DNA of 64,000 bases. Source: Burkholderiales bacterium. Lineage in GTDB: Bacteria > Pseudomonadota > Gammaproteobacteria > Burkholderiales > SHXO01. Below are positions 28,940 through 39,979 of the stretch, piece by piece; the first letter of the stretch is position 1; every line of letters begins with the position of its first letter. Below the pieces are notes generated by a model. The model was not told the origin of the DNA, searched no databases, and saw only the letters and a program-made list of their open reading frames with translations. A program made the position numbers and the translations under genes. The stretch is taken from positions 1-64,000 of the forward strand of contig JADZGB010000045.1 in the NCBI GenBank assembly GCA_020854105.1, written 5' to 3'.

Positions 28940-29193
28940 GCCGATTCCAGCCGCGCGGCGAGATAGCCGAGTATCGCCTCCAGCGTACCCAGCTTGCCGT
29001 AGTCGGCTTCGGGTATCTCCACGCCGAGCCGCGCGTGCAGCTCGATCAGTACGTTGAGGAAGTCGAACGAGTCGAGGTCGAGTTCCTCGCGAAACGGACG
29101 GCGCGGGTCGAGTGCGGCGAAGTCCGCCTCGGGCGCGATCGCCCGGACGCTGTCGATCACCGCCTGTCGGATCGTTTCCGGCGTTGCGCTCAC
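28936..29193 (-). CDS. Acyl carrier protein, dehydrogenase-linked
   Basis: 85 residues with an ACP four-helix pattern: FREELDLDSFDFLNVLIELHARLGVEIPE. Ser42 in DLDSF would carry phosphopantetheine. The GTG start overlaps the E2 stop (GTGA) and the stop overlaps the next ATG, so it is a true operon member. It differs from housekeeping AcpP (DSL motif). Placed behind E2, it may accept or present an acyl group made by the dehydrogenase; that role is inference. Confidence 0.85.
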   Translation of the reverse strand: MSATPETIRQAVIDSVRAIAPEADFAALDPRRPFREELDLDSFDFLNVLIELHARLGVEIPEADYGKLGTLEAILGYLAARLESA

Positions 29194-30449
29194 GGGGCCT
29201 GCGGATCGTCGAATCGCGCACGCAGCGCTGTGAGGAAGCGCGCGCCGGCGAGCCCGTCGGTGACGCGGTGATCGCCCGAGAGCGTGGCGTTCACCGTGCG
29301 CGTCGCGACGATCGCGCCGCCGCGCACCGCGGCACGCGACACCACGCGGCCCAACCCGACCAGCGCGACCTGCGGCGGATAGATCACGCCGTAGACCGTT
29401 TCGACGCCCAGGTCGCCGAGATTGGTGAGCGTGATCGTCGAATCGGCGAGGTCGGAGCTGCGCAGGCGGCCACTGCGCGCGCGCGCGACCACGTCGCGCA
29501 GCGAGGCCATCAGTTCGGGCAGCGTCAGCCGGTCTGCATCGTGCACCGCCGGAACGACCACGCCGCCGCCGCGCAGCGAGGTGACCACGCCGACGTGGAT
29601 CGCCTCCGAACGGTGAAAGCGGCCGTCGACGAACCGGCCGTTCAGGTCGGGCACCTCGCGCAGCGCGAGTGCGACCGCGCGCAAGGCCAGCGCGGCGAAC
29701 AGCACCCGCTGGGCGAGCGGGCGCGGCGCGTTGAACTCTTCCAGCCACTGCAGCGCGCGCTCGACCTCGATCTCGCTGCCCAGGTAGTAGTGGGGAATTT
29801 CGCGCTTGGAACGCGTCATCGCGGCCGCGATCGCGGCGCGCATCGCGGCCTCGGGGCTCGCAGCGGCCGGCGCCGCGGCTGTGGCGCCGGCTTCAGCCGC
29901 GCCCGTGGCTGCGGTCCTCGCCGCTGCCGTCGCGGCCGCGCGCTCGACTTCGGCCACGTTGATCGGGGCGCCCGCGGTTGCGGCCGCCAGCGCGTCGAGG
30001 TCCACCCCCAGTTCGGCGGCACGGCGGCGCGCCGCAGGGGAGGCGCGCGGCGGCAGGGCAGGCCGGCCTGTCGCAGCCGGCACCCGTGCCGGCTGCGAGG
30101 GCAAGCCGGCCGCAGGCGCAGCCGGCGCTTGCGCGAGCGGCGAGAGAGCAGCGACCGCAGCGGCGGGCGCGGCCAGCGTTGCGGTCGACGTCGCTACCGC
30201 CTGCCAGTCCTCGCCGGCCGACGCGACGATCGCCATCGTCTGGCCGACCGGAATCCTCTGACCGGGTTCGGCAATCAGCCGCGCCACCGTGCCGGCGTCC
30301 CAGATCTCGACCTCGATCGCGCCCTTCTGCGTCTCGACCACGCAGGCCACCTGCCCGCGCGCCACGGGCTCGCCGGGGGCGACGCACCATTCGACGAACA
30401 CGCCGTCTTCCATGTCGGCGCCCAGCGAGGGCATGCGGAATTCGATCAT
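29190..30449 (-). CDS. 2-oxoacid dehydrogenase E2 (dihydrolipoyl acyltransferase)
   Basis: 419 residues. An N-terminal lipoyl domain (about 1–75) has the lipoyl Lys in [15 protein letters not shown] long Ala/Pro linker follows, then a weak peripheral-subunit-binding segment ([18 protein letters not shown]) lacking the usual GxGxxG stretch. The C-terminal catalytic domain carries the [16 protein letters not shown] active-site His and Asp. It transfers the acyl group from E1 to CoA. The start overlaps the E1-beta stop by four bases. No E3 gene is present, and the weak E3-binding segment is worth noting. Confidence 0.92.
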   Translation of the reverse strand: MIEFRMPSLGADMEDGVFVEWCVAPGEPVARGQVACVVETQKGAIEVEIWDAGTVARLIAEPGQRIPVGQTMAIVASAGEDWQAVATSTATLAAPAAAVAALSPLAQAPAAPAAGLPSQPARVPAATGRPALPPRASPAARRRAAELGVDLDALAAATAGAPINVAEVERAAATAAARTAATGAAEAGATAAAPAAASPEAAMRAAIAAAMTRSKREIPHYYLGSEIEVERALQWLEEFNAPRPLAQRVLFAALALRAVALALREVPDLNGRFVDGRFHRSEAIHVGVVTSLRGGGVVVPAVHDADRLTLPELMASLRDVVARARSGRLRSSDLADSTITLTNLGDLGVETVYGVIYPPQVALVGLGRVVSRAAVRGGAIVATRTVNATLSGDHRVTDGLAGARFLTALRARFDDPQAP

Positions 30450-31432
30450 CGGCTCAGCACCTCGCACGCGGCAGCGACGATGCGGCCGACCTGCGGCAGC
30501 GCGGCGTCCTCGAGGTGCTTCGGGTAGGGGATCGGCACCTCGGCGCTGCACACGCGCGCGAGCGGCGCGTCGAGGTCGTAGAACGCGTGCTCGACGATGA
30601 GCGCCATGATCTCGGCGGCGAGGCTGCAGGTCTTCCATCCCTCGTCGACCACCAGCGCGCGCCGCGTCTTCGTCACGCTGGCGACGATTGCGTCCACGTC
30701 GAGCGGGCGCAGCGTGCGCAGGTCCAGGACCTCGGCGTCGACTCCCTCGCGCGCGAGCACTTCGGCCGCTTCCAGGCACTTGTGCAGTGATCCGCCATAG
30801 GTGATCAGCGACAGCTGCGTGCCCGGACGCCGCACCGCTGCGTGGTCGATGTCGACCGCGCCGGCGTCGGCGTCGAGCTCACCTTCCATCGGCAGCAGCA
30901 TCGCGTGCTCGAAGATGACCACCGGGTCGGGATCCTGCAGCGCGGTCCAGAGCATGCCGCGCGCGTCGGCGAGGGTGGCCGGCGCCACCACCCGCAGGCC
31001 CGGCACGTGCGCGTACCAGACTTCGAGGCTGTGCGAGTGCTGCGCCGCCAGCTGGCGCCCGGCGCCGGTGGTCATGCGGATCACCACCGGCACCTCGATC
31101 TGCCCACCCGACATGTGGCGCAGCGTCGCCGCGTTGTTCACGATCTGGTCGAGCGCGAGCAGGCTGAAGTTGACCGTCATCACCTCGACGATCGGCCGCA
31201 TGCCGTTCATCGCCGCGCCGATGCCCGCACCGACGAAGCCCGATTCCGACAGGGGCGTGTCGCGAACCCGGTCTTCGCCGAATTCCCCGTGCAGGCTCTT
31301 GCTGACCGCGTAGGTGCCCCCGTAGTGGGCGACGTCTTCGCCCATCAGGAAGGCGCGCTCGTCGCGCGCGAGCGCATCGCGCAGACCCATGCGCAGCGCC
31401 TCGCGATAGGTGGTGCGGATCGTCGTGCTCAT
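30446..31432 (-). CDS. 2-oxoacid (pyruvate/acetoin-type) dehydrogenase E1 beta subunit
   Basis: 328 residues of the E1-beta family. Segments include [47 protein letters not shown], the TPP-contacting [19 protein letters not shown], and [21 protein letters not shown] near the C-terminus. Together with E1 alpha it decarboxylates a 2-oxoacid or acetoin. Substrate cannot be settled from sequence. The start overlaps the E1-alpha stop as ATGA, and the stop overlaps the E2 start. Confidence 0.93.
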   Translation of the reverse strand: MSTTIRTTYREALRMGLRDALARDERAFLMGEDVAHYGGTYAVSKSLHGEFGEDRVRDTPLSESGFVGAGIGAAMNGMRPIVEVMTVNFSLLALDQIVNNAATLRHMSGGQIEVPVVIRMTTGAGRQLAAQHSHSLEVWYAHVPGLRVVAPATLADARGMLWTALQDPDPVVIFEHAMLLPMEGELDADAGAVDIDHAAVRRPGTQLSLITYGGSLHKCLEAAEVLAREGVDAEVLDLRTLRPLDVDAIVASVTKTRRALVVDEGWKTCSLAAEIMALIVEHAFYDLDAPLARVCSAEVPIPYPKHLEDAALPQVGRIVAAACEVLSR

Positions 31433-32414
31433 GCCCGCGCTGCCGGCGCCGCCGGGGCGCGCACGTAGACATCCCGCTCGAGCGCCTCGAGCGGCTCCCA
31501 GGTGCCGGCGTGCGCGATTGCTACCGCCTCGTCGATCTCGGCGGCCACTTCGCTCTCGATCGCTGCCACGCCCGCATCGTCCAGCCACTCGCGCTCGAGC
31601 GCGGTGCGTACGAAGCGCTCGATCGGGCAACGCTGGCGCCATGCGGCCACTTCGGCCTTGTCGCGATAGAGCTCGGGATCGAACATCGAGTGGGCGCGGA
31701 AGCGATAGGTGCGGAATTCGACGAAGATCGGCCCTTCGCCGGCGCGCACCGAAGCCACTGCGCGGCGCATTGCGTCGCGCACCTCGAGCACGTCCATGCC
31801 GTCGACCGACAGCGCGCGCATGCCGTAGCCGTGCGCCTTCTCGCACAGGTCTACGTTGGACTGCGAGCGGCCGAGCGCGGTGCCCATCGCATACAGGTTG
31901 TTCTCGCACAGGAACATCACCGGCAGCTTCCACAGCGCGGCGAGATTGGCCGACTCGTGGAACTCGCCCTCGGCCATCGCACCCTCGCCGAAGAAGCACG
32001 CGACCACGCGATCGGTGCCGCGCATCTGCTCGGCCAGCGCGAAGCCGACCGCCAGCGGCAGCGCGCCGCCGACGATCGCGTTGCCGCCGAAGAAGCGCCG
32101 CGAGACGTCGAACAGGTGCATCGAGCCGCCGCGGCCGCCGCTGCAGCCCTCGCGCTTGCCGAACATCTCGGCCATGATCGCCCCGGCCGGCACGCCGCGC
32201 GCCAGCGCGTGGCCGTGCTCGCGATAGGTGCCGAGGATGCTGTCGTCGGCGCGCAGTTCTGGCAGCGCGCCGGCGGCGATCGCCTCCTCGCCGATGTACA
32301 GGTGCAGGAAGCCGCGGATGTGGCCGGCGCTGTAGAGCTCGGCGCATTTCTCCTCGAAGCGCCGGATCCGCACCATCTGCCACAGCAGCCGGTGCGCCTC
32401 GCCGGATTCGATGC

Positions 32415-32418
<4 letters not shown>
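31429..32418 (-). CDS. 2-oxoacid (pyruvate/acetoin-type) dehydrogenase E1 alpha subunit
   Basis: 329 residues. [32 protein letters not shown] is the family start. The TPP-binding motif runs from [22 protein letters not shown] to ENN. The phosphorylation-loop region [14 protein letters not shown] is conserved. Operon order acs–E1alpha–E1beta–E2–acp with four-base overlaps throughout implies equal translation. The pairing with acetyl-CoA synthetase suggests acetyl-CoA supply. Confidence 0.94.
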
Positions 32419-34172
<1,754 letters not shown>

Positions 34173-34658
34173 GCGTGTCCCGGTGTTCCTGCACAGGCTA
34201 TCGCCGAGGCGCGGGTACGGCATTGCGCCGGATCAATGCCAGCAGATTCTACGGCCTAGCTGCGGCAACCTGCATGCTGGCCGGCTCCGGCTCGCACCCC
34301 AGTCGAGCGAGCGGGTCAGCATGCCTTCAGGGCCGGCGACGACGACCAGCGCGTAAGGTGCTGGCCCGGGCCAGTACATGACTTCGGGTCTTGGATGTTC
34401 AAGAGGGCGACGGAGAACAGAGAGAGAAAGACGGCGGAATGCACGTCGGAAATGGTGGTTCCGGGCGGGGGGTGCTCAAGAGGCCGAGCCCGGAACCCGC
34501 GCCAACGCTGGGGGCAAGCGTTCTGCGCCGGTCGAGCATGTCCAACCGGTAGACGCCCCTGGCGACCTTTAACCTCTGGAGGGCGCCCGCTACGCCGCAG
34601 CCGCGAGGCCGGGCACCGGATCGCCCCGCAGAAGCCAGCGTGCGCGCTTCGGGGAATG
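34173..34658. other. About 490-bp stretch without a recognisable gene
   Basis: Between the acs start and the tRNA terminator I see only short overlapping frames with no family resemblance and no transposase or integrase. It must hold the promoter of the acs operon. A minus-strand frame reads EVMYWPGPAPYALVVVAGPEG, which could be a gene scrap, but I cannot name it. Confidence 0.5.
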
Positions 34659-34684
34659 AAAAAAGCCAGGCGAGAGACCTAGCT
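34659..34684 (-). terminator. Intrinsic terminator of tRNA-Ala
   Basis: On the minus strand AGCTAGG, a 7-base loop and CCTGGCT (one U·G pair) form a stem followed by a T-run. It starts about 10 bases behind the tRNA 3' CCA. Confidence 0.8.
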
Positions 34685-34694
34685 TCAGGATTGA

Positions 34695-34770
<76 letters not shown>

Positions 34771-34804
34771 ACGCGTTTCGGCGCACGGGACGTGCGCCGA
34801 AGGA

Positions 34805-34840
34805 GGCGCGCATTGTACAACACAAGTGTCGGTGAAGCGC
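34805..34840 (-). promoter_or_regulatory. Promoter of tRNA-Ala
   Basis: On the minus strand TACAAT is followed by GCGCGCC, the GC-rich discriminator typical of stringently controlled stable-RNA promoters, about 40 bases upstream of the tRNA. The -35 element is weak. Confidence 0.5.
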
Positions 34841-34841
34841 C

Positions 34842-34898
34842 CCGGATTTCGCTCACCGGCATTTCGTCACCGGATCTCGCTCACCGGGACTTCGTTCA
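34842..34898. repeat. 14–15-bp degenerate tandem repeat, four units
   Basis: CCGGATTTCGCTCA, CCGGCATTTCGTCA, CCGGATCTCGCTCA and CCGGGACTTCGTTCA follow head to tail between the lgt stop and the tRNA promoter. Confidence 0.7.
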
Positions 34899-34953
34899 TG
34901 CGCGTCGAAGCATGGAACCGCCGTTCGCGCGGGCGAGCGACGGCCGGCCGGCG

Positions 34954-35751
34954 TCAGGCCGGCGCGTCCTTGCGCCCGTGCCGGTATGCCCAGGCCAGCA
35001 TGACGATCCCGCCGAGGATCATAGGCAGGCTCAGCCACTGGCCCATGGTGAAGCCCATCGCGAGCACGCCCAGATAGCTGTCGGGTTCGCGCGTGTACTC
35101 GACCAGGAAGCGGAACGCGCCGTAACCGATCAGGAAGACGCCTGATACGGCACCGAGCGGGCGCGGCCGGCTGGAGAACAGCCACAGGATCAGAAACAGG
35201 GCCACGCCCTCGAGGGCGAACTCGTATAGCTGCGACGGGTGGCGCGGTTGCGCATCGACGTTCGGAAAGATCACTGCCCACGGCAGGTCGGTGGGCCGGC
35301 CCCACAGCTCGGCATTGATGAAGTTGCCCAGCCGCCCCGCGCCGAGGCCGAGCGGCACCAGCGGTGCGATGAAATCGGTCACGGAGAACCAGTGGCGCCG
35401 GGTGCGCCGTGCGTACCAGGCCATGGCCAGGATGACGCCGAGGAAGCCGCCGTGGAAGGACATCCCGCCTTCCCATACGTACAGGATGCGCAGCGGATCG
35501 TGGACGTACTCGCTGAACTTGTAGAACAGCACATAGCCCAGCCGGCCGCCGAGCACCACGCCGATCACGCCGAAGAACAGGATGTCGTCGAGATCCTTCG
35601 CCGTATAGCCCAGTTCCGGCCGCTGCCTGGCACGTATGCGGCCCAGCAGCAGCCAGGCGACGAACCCGACGAGGTACATCAGGCCGTACCAGCGCACGGC
35701 GACGGGACCGAGCTGGATCGCGACGGGATCGAAATCCGGGTGGACGAACAT
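34954..35751 (-). CDS. lgt: Prolipoprotein diacylglyceryl transferase
   Basis: 265-residue inner membrane enzyme that moves diacylglyceryl from phosphatidylglycerol to the lipobox Cys of prolipoproteins. The signature [16 protein letters not shown] is intact, as is the N-terminal [21 protein letters not shown]. Several transmembrane helices. Monocistronic, divergent from the next gene across a gap with tandem repeats. Downstream lies the tRNA-Ala. Confidence 0.97.
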   Translation of the reverse strand: MFVHPDFDPVAIQLGPVAVRWYGLMYLVGFVAWLLLGRIRARQRPELGYTAKDLDDILFFGVIGVVLGGRLGYVLFYKFSEYVHDPLRILYVWEGGMSFHGGFLGVILAMAWYARRTRRHWFSVTDFIAPLVPLGLGAGRLGNFINAELWGRPTDLPWAVIFPNVDAQPRHPSQLYEFALEGVALFLILWLFSSRPRPLGAVSGVFLIGYGAFRFLVEYTREPDSYLGVLAMGFTMGQWLSLPMILGGIVMLAWAYRHGRKDAPA

Positions 35752-35805
35752 GCAGGCGCCGGCGGGGAGGAGTGCGGATTATACGTGACGGGTGCGGACG
35801 GCCTG

Positions 35806-35862
35806 GTCGCGATTCCGGGGGTCGCGATTCGGGGGTCGCGATTCGGGGGTCGCGATTCGGGC
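35806..35862. repeat. 14–15-bp tandem repeat, four units
   Basis: GTCGCGATTCGGGG is repeated about four times (first unit with one extra C) in the divergent gap between lgt and the next gene, where both promoters should lie. Confidence 0.8.
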
Positions 35863-35928
35863 GCACGCGCTTCAGGACTTTGGCATGGAACTTGCGCCCG
35901 CGCGCACGGCACAACGGAGGAGTTCCCC

Positions 35929-37461
35929 ATGCTGCATTGGCTGCGCGCCCGTGAATCCGAACACCCCCTCGAAAGAAAGGACGACGCCCAGCGTCTGCTC
36001 GGGCGGCTCGCCGACAAGGGGCCGTTCGCTGCCCTGGAGGAGATGGCCTCCTATCTCGACGAGGTGAAGACCGCGGAGACGCTCAAGGCATCACGTGCGC
36101 TGGAGATCGTCGAGTTGCTCGACCGCTCGGCCCGGCCCATCCTACGCAAGTTGACGCACGAGTACCTGTCGTCACATCGGCGGCTCACCCGCTTTCAGCA
36201 GCACCGGCTGTGGTTCACCTGCCACAGCCTGCTCGGCCAGCTGGCCGAGGGGTACCAGACCTGCCTGGCGCGCTATCACGCGGGATCGCCCGGCGCCGCC
36301 TCGCTCAGGTCGGCGCTCCCGCGCATGGCCGGACGCGCATTGCGCGCCTATGGTGGCAAGATCAAGTGGACGCTCCTGCACTACGGCGAGGTCGATCCGG
36401 ACGTGTGGCTGCAGATGGGACGGCTCTACGCGATGGGCGAGATCCTCGGATACAACGACAGCATCGTCACGATGTACCGCGGCGAGCGCGCGGAGTCCTC
36501 ACCGGTACGCGAGTTCCTGCGTCCGCTGATGCTGTTCATGTCCGCCCCGCATTCGCTGCCGCCGCTGCAGGTCGAGCTCGTCGATCGCATCACCGCGGCC
36601 TGGGCCGATGCCTTCGTGCCGAGCCGCCAGGCGCGAGAGGGCCTGCACTACGCGATGGAACTGAACAGCAGCGAACCGCCCGGGCGCGTCGGTTACAGGG
36701 CGACGCGGTCCGAACATGCGCTGTTCTTCGGTCCGGGCGATGCGATCGTGCGTGCGAGCAAGTACACCACCCGGCTGCAGCGCAGCGGGCAGGTGCCGGC
36801 AGAACTGAATCTCGGATTCGACGTCGCGCCGCACGTGCTGCTCACGACGCTGGAGCACCTGCAGCGCTACTGGTGGCCGATGCAGCCCAGGCGCGCGCAG
36901 CCGCGTGTGTCAGCCACCGAGCAGATGCGCGTGGCGCACGACTACGACGAAGTCAGCGCGAACGCCGGTGCATTGTTCCTCGACTCGCCATTCGTGAGCA
37001 ACGATGAATCGTGGGCGCTCGCCGACCAGAGCGACGGCGGCTGCGGGCTCGTCGTTCCGAAGGGACGCGGTGAATGGCTGCGCGTGGGCAGCCTGGTGGC
37101 TGCACGCCCGGAGAACGGGACCGCGTGGCGCGCCGGCATCGTGCGCCGCATCGTCGGGCGCCGTCACGGCGAACGCTATGTCGGCGTCCAGTACGTCGGA
37201 CGCGGGGGATGCGCCGTCACCATCCTGCCGCTGGAGAAACCAAGGAGTGCTGCGCCGGAAGGCGAGTTGTGCGTGCTGCTCGCCGGCGCTGCCAGGAATC
37301 CAGACGAAGCGGCCCTGCTGCTCAGGCCCGGAATGTTCAGCATCAGGGGCGCCATCGAGATGCGCGCCTACGACCGGCGCTGGTTGCTGGAGCCCGTGCG
37401 CGTGCTGGAGAGCGGCGAGGACTTCGAGATCTGCGTCTACCGCACGCGCAGCGCGCGCTGA
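35929..37461 (+). CDS. Conserved hypothetical protein (510 aa)
   Basis: Not assigned to a characterised family. The ATG has GGAGG 8 bases upstream; the 740-residue track ORF begins inside lgt and is wrong. The N-terminal 350 residues are mainly helical (RLLGRLADKGPFAALEEMASYLDEV, HEYLSSHRRLTRFQQHRLW). The C-terminal part (GGCGLVVPKGRGEWLRVGSLVAARP...AGIVRRIVGRRHGERYVGVQYVG) looks beta-rich and resembles PilZ-type effector domains, but the RxxxR and D/NxSxxG ligand motifs of PilZ are not clear. No signal peptide. Divergent from lgt, convergent with mtgA. Confidence 0.8.
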   Translation: MLHWLRARESEHPLERKDDAQRLLGRLADKGPFAALEEMASYLDEVKTAETLKASRALEIVELLDRSARPILRKLTHEYLSSHRRLTRFQQHRLWFTCHSLLGQLAEGYQTCLARYHAGSPGAASLRSALPRMAGRALRAYGGKIKWTLLHYGEVDPDVWLQMGRLYAMGEILGYNDSIVTMYRGERAESSPVREFLRPLMLFMSAPHSLPPLQVELVDRITAAWADAFVPSRQAREGLHYAMELNSSEPPGRVGYRATRSEHALFFGPGDAIVRASKYTTRLQRSGQVPAELNLGFDVAPHVLLTTLEHLQRYWWPMQPRRAQPRVSATEQMRVAHDYDEVSANAGALFLDSPFVSNDESWALADQSDGGCGLVVPKGRGEWLRVGSLVAARPENGTAWRAGIVRRIVGRRHGERYVGVQYVGRGGCAVTILPLEKPRSAAPEGELCVLLAGAARNPDEAALLLRPGMFSIRGAIEMRAYDRRWLLEPVRVLESGEDFEICVYRTRSAR

Positions 37462-37468
37462 CGCCCGC

Positions 37469-38164
37469 TCAGGGCACCACCGCAGCGGGCATGCGCGAGA
37501 CGATCAGACGGGTCTTGCGATCGAGGTAGCGTGTGTTGCGGTGACGATCGTAGAAGCGTGGATTGGGCACCATGGCCGCCATGCGTGCAGCCTCCCAGGT
37601 GCCGATCTGACTCGCGCTCTTGCGGAAGTAGTGGCGCGAGGCAGCCTCCGCGCCGAACACTCCGTTGCCCCACTCGATGATGTTCAGGTAGATCTCGAAG
37701 ATGCGGCGTTTGCTCATCACCGTCTCGATCATGACGGTGATGATCGCCTCCTGCAGCTTGCGCACCACGCTGCGCCGGCCCGACAGGAACAGGTTCTTCG
37801 CCAGCTGCTGGCTGATGGTCGAGCCGCCGGCGACGAACCGGCCCTTCTTCAGGTTCTTCGCGTAGGCATTCTCGATCGCCTCCCAGTCGAAGCCCTCGTG
37901 CTCGAGGAAGTTGGCGTCCTCCGCCGCGATCAGCGCGCGCTTCAGGTTGGGCGAGATCCTCTCGTAGGGCACCCACTGGTGGCGCAACTGCACTTCGGGA
38001 TCGTTCTGCTGGAGGACCGCCAGACGGTCGTCCATGAAGGCGCTCGAAGACGGATCGAAGAAGTTCCACCACAGCACGTGGCCGAACAGCCATGCCTGGT
38101 ACAGAATGACCAGAGCGAGCAGGAGCAGAGCCGCTTGCCCGCCGAGCTTCAGCAACCGCTTCAC
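37469..38164 (-). CDS. mtgA: Monofunctional peptidoglycan transglycosylase
   Basis: 231 residues: one N-terminal membrane anchor (LGGQAALLLLALVILYQAW) and a GT51 domain. The catalytic Glu lies in IAAEDANFLEHEGFD, and GGSTISQQLAKNLFLS is the second signature. It polymerises lipid II into glycan strands in the periplasm. Overlaps the aroE stop by four bases, an arrangement seen in many betaproteobacteria. Confidence 0.96.
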   Translation of the reverse strand: MKRLLKLGGQAALLLLALVILYQAWLFGHVLWWNFFDPSSSAFMDDRLAVLQQNDPEVQLRHQWVPYERISPNLKRALIAAEDANFLEHEGFDWEAIENAYAKNLKKGRFVAGGSTISQQLAKNLFLSGRRSVVRKLQEAIITVMIETVMSKRRIFEIYLNIIEWGNGVFGAEAASRHYFRKSASQIGTWEAARMAAMVPNPRFYDRHRNTRYLDRKTRLIVSRMPAAVVP

Positions 38165-38985
38165 GACGCGCGCAGGGACGCTAGGACGTTGGCGGTGTCG
38201 GGACGCACGCCGCGCCAGACGAGGAACGATTCGGCCGCCTGTTCCACGAGCATGCCGAGACCGTCGGCGAGCAGCGCGGCACCCTCAGTGCGGGCCGCTC
38301 GCAGAAAGGGAGTCATGCCCTTTCCGTACATCATGTCGTAGGCCAGCGCACCGGGTGCGAACAACCCTGCGGGCAGCGCGAGCTCAGCGTCGTCGAGACT
38401 TGCCGAGGTGGCGTTCACGACCACGTCGAAGGCTTCGCCGGCCAGCGCCTCGAAGCTGCGGGCGCACGGGCCGGCCGCGGCGCCCGCCTGGCGGAACCGC
38501 GCCGCCAGCCGCTCTGCCTTCTCCAGGGTGCGGTTGCCGATCGCCACGCGCGCCGGCCCGGCTGAAAGCAGCGGCCCGAGCACGCCCTGTGCGGCACCGC
38601 CCGCTCCGAGCAGCAGCACGCGCCGCCCGCGCAGCGGCACGCCCAGGTTGTGCTCGATGTCGCGCAACAGCCCCACGCCGTCGCTGTTGTCGCCGAACAC
38701 GCGGTCGCCGTCGAACCTAAGGACGTTCACCGCTTCGGCGACGCGCGCGCGCTCGCTATGCTCGCCGGCGAAGCGGAATGCCTCGCCCTTGAATGGTACG
38801 GTGACGTTGCAGCCGCGCCCGCCTGCGCGCCGGAATGCCTGCACCGTCTCGACGAACCGGTCCAGTGGCGCCAGCAATCGTTCGTAGACCAGATCCTCGC
38901 CGGTCTCGCGGGCGAACATGGCGTGGATGTCGGGGGACTTGCTGTGGGCAACCGGGTTGCCCACGACTGCGTAGCGGTCAGCCAT
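38161..38985 (-). CDS. aroE: Shikimate dehydrogenase
   Basis: 274 residues; NADPH-dependent reduction of 3-dehydroshikimate to shikimate. Substrate-binding serines in GNPVAHSKSPDIHAMFA, catalytic Lys in VTVPFKGEAF, the NADP loop in LLLGAGGAAQGVLGPLL and NRTLEKAE, and the C-terminal DGLGMLVEQAAESF are present. It follows the TonB-like gene by 7 bases and overlaps mtgA. Confidence 0.97.
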   Translation of the reverse strand: MADRYAVVGNPVAHSKSPDIHAMFARETGEDLVYERLLAPLDRFVETVQAFRRAGGRGCNVTVPFKGEAFRFAGEHSERARVAEAVNVLRFDGDRVFGDNSDGVGLLRDIEHNLGVPLRGRRVLLLGAGGAAQGVLGPLLSAGPARVAIGNRTLEKAERLAARFRQAGAAAGPCARSFEALAGEAFDVVVNATSASLDDAELALPAGLFAPGALAYDMMYGKGMTPFLRAARTEGAALLADGLGMLVEQAAESFLVWRGVRPDTANVLASLRAS

Positions 38986-38992
38986 GAACGTT

Positions 38993-39979
38993 CTACTGCA
39001 CCACCAGATCGCTGCGGGTGAACGACCAGGTGCGCGTGATGTGCAGGATGTCGGTCTGCTGCCGCACCTTCGCGGGGAAGGCCTTGTACGGCATCGACAG
39101 CTGCACGATGCTGCGTACGGCCTGGTCGAGGAGCTGCGAGCCCGAGGAGCGATCGATCTCGATCTTCTCCACGCTGCCGTCGGCCTTGATGGCGACCGTC
39201 ACCAGCACCGTGCCGAATTCCTGGCGAGCCCTCGCCTCGACCGGGAAGTTCGCCGTGCCCACGCGCTCGATCCTCTGCCGCCATTCGTCCACGTACTCGG
39301 CGTAGACCGCGCCGGTGGTGCGCGAACCTACGAAAGTGCGCTTGGGCATCTCCTGATAGGCCTGCCACTGCCTGGAGATCTCGGCTTCGAGCCTGGCGAT
39401 GCGCTGCGCCTCGCTGGAGACGTCGGTCATCTTCTCCAGATCCGACCTGATCAGCTGTTCCACCGGCAGCGTGGTCCTGCTCACCGCCGGTCCCTGCTCG
39501 CCGACCCTGGCCATCAGACGCTGGGCTTCCTGCTCCAGCTGCTGCACGCGCCTGGCGGCAACCTGGATCTGCGCTTCCGCCATGCTGTCCGGGATGGCAG
39601 GCAGGTTGGTGGTCGCCCGCAACGCGCGCGGAGTATTGCCGCCGCCATCCAGATCGGCCTGCGCCACGGCATCGGCACGCACCGGCCTGATGGCGGAGCG
39701 GCTGTTCACCAGCACCACCTCCAGTACCGGCGAGACCTGCCGGAACGGATCGATGGTGGGAAACCTGAAGTGGATCGTGAGCAGAACGGCGTGGATCGCA
39801 ACGGACACGATCAGCGCGGTTCGAAGGCGCCTGCCCGATTCGTCGCGCAGCAGGGGCAAGAGGATCTCGTCCCCGAGGGGCTGTGCGCCGGGTGCGCTGA
39901 AACGAGGTGCGGAGGCCTGCAACGGAGGTCGGGCGGCGATCGTTCCTGGCATTCTATGCAAGGCAGGGACCGCTGTCAT
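38993..39979 (-). CDS. TonB-family energy-transducing protein
   Basis: 328 residues. A cytoplasmic N-terminus of about 55 residues precedes a single membrane anchor (TALIVSVAIHAVLLTIHF, with the His common in TonB-like anchors). A helical periplasmic linker follows, then the TonB C-terminal domain (ARQEFGTVLVTVAIKADGSVEKIEIDRSSGSQLLDQAV). Unlike classical TonB there is no long Pro-Lys spacer; the linker is coiled-coil-like. No exbB or exbD is adjacent. The start overlaps the RNB-gene stop by four bases. Confidence 0.88.
   Translation of the reverse strand: MTAVPALHRMPGTIAARPPLQASAPRFSAPGAQPLGDEILLPLLRDESGRRLRTALIVSVAIHAVLLTIHFRFPTIDPFRQVSPVLEVVLVNSRSAIRPVRADAVAQADLDGGGNTPRALRATTNLPAIPDSMAEAQIQVAARRVQQLEQEAQRLMARVGEQGPAVSRTTLPVEQLIRSDLEKMTDVSSEAQRIARLEAEISRQWQAYQEMPKRTFVGSRTTGAVYAEYVDEWRQRIERVGTANFPVEARARQEFGTVLVTVAIKADGSVEKIEIDRSSGSQLLDQAVRSIVQLSMPYKAFPAKVRQQTDILHITRTWSFTRSDLVVQ

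Noticed and set aside
34173-34658. Minus-strand frame EVMYWPGPAPYALVVVAGPEG as a gene remnant
   Set aside because: No family could be named, and there is no start or ribosome-binding site; too weak to call.
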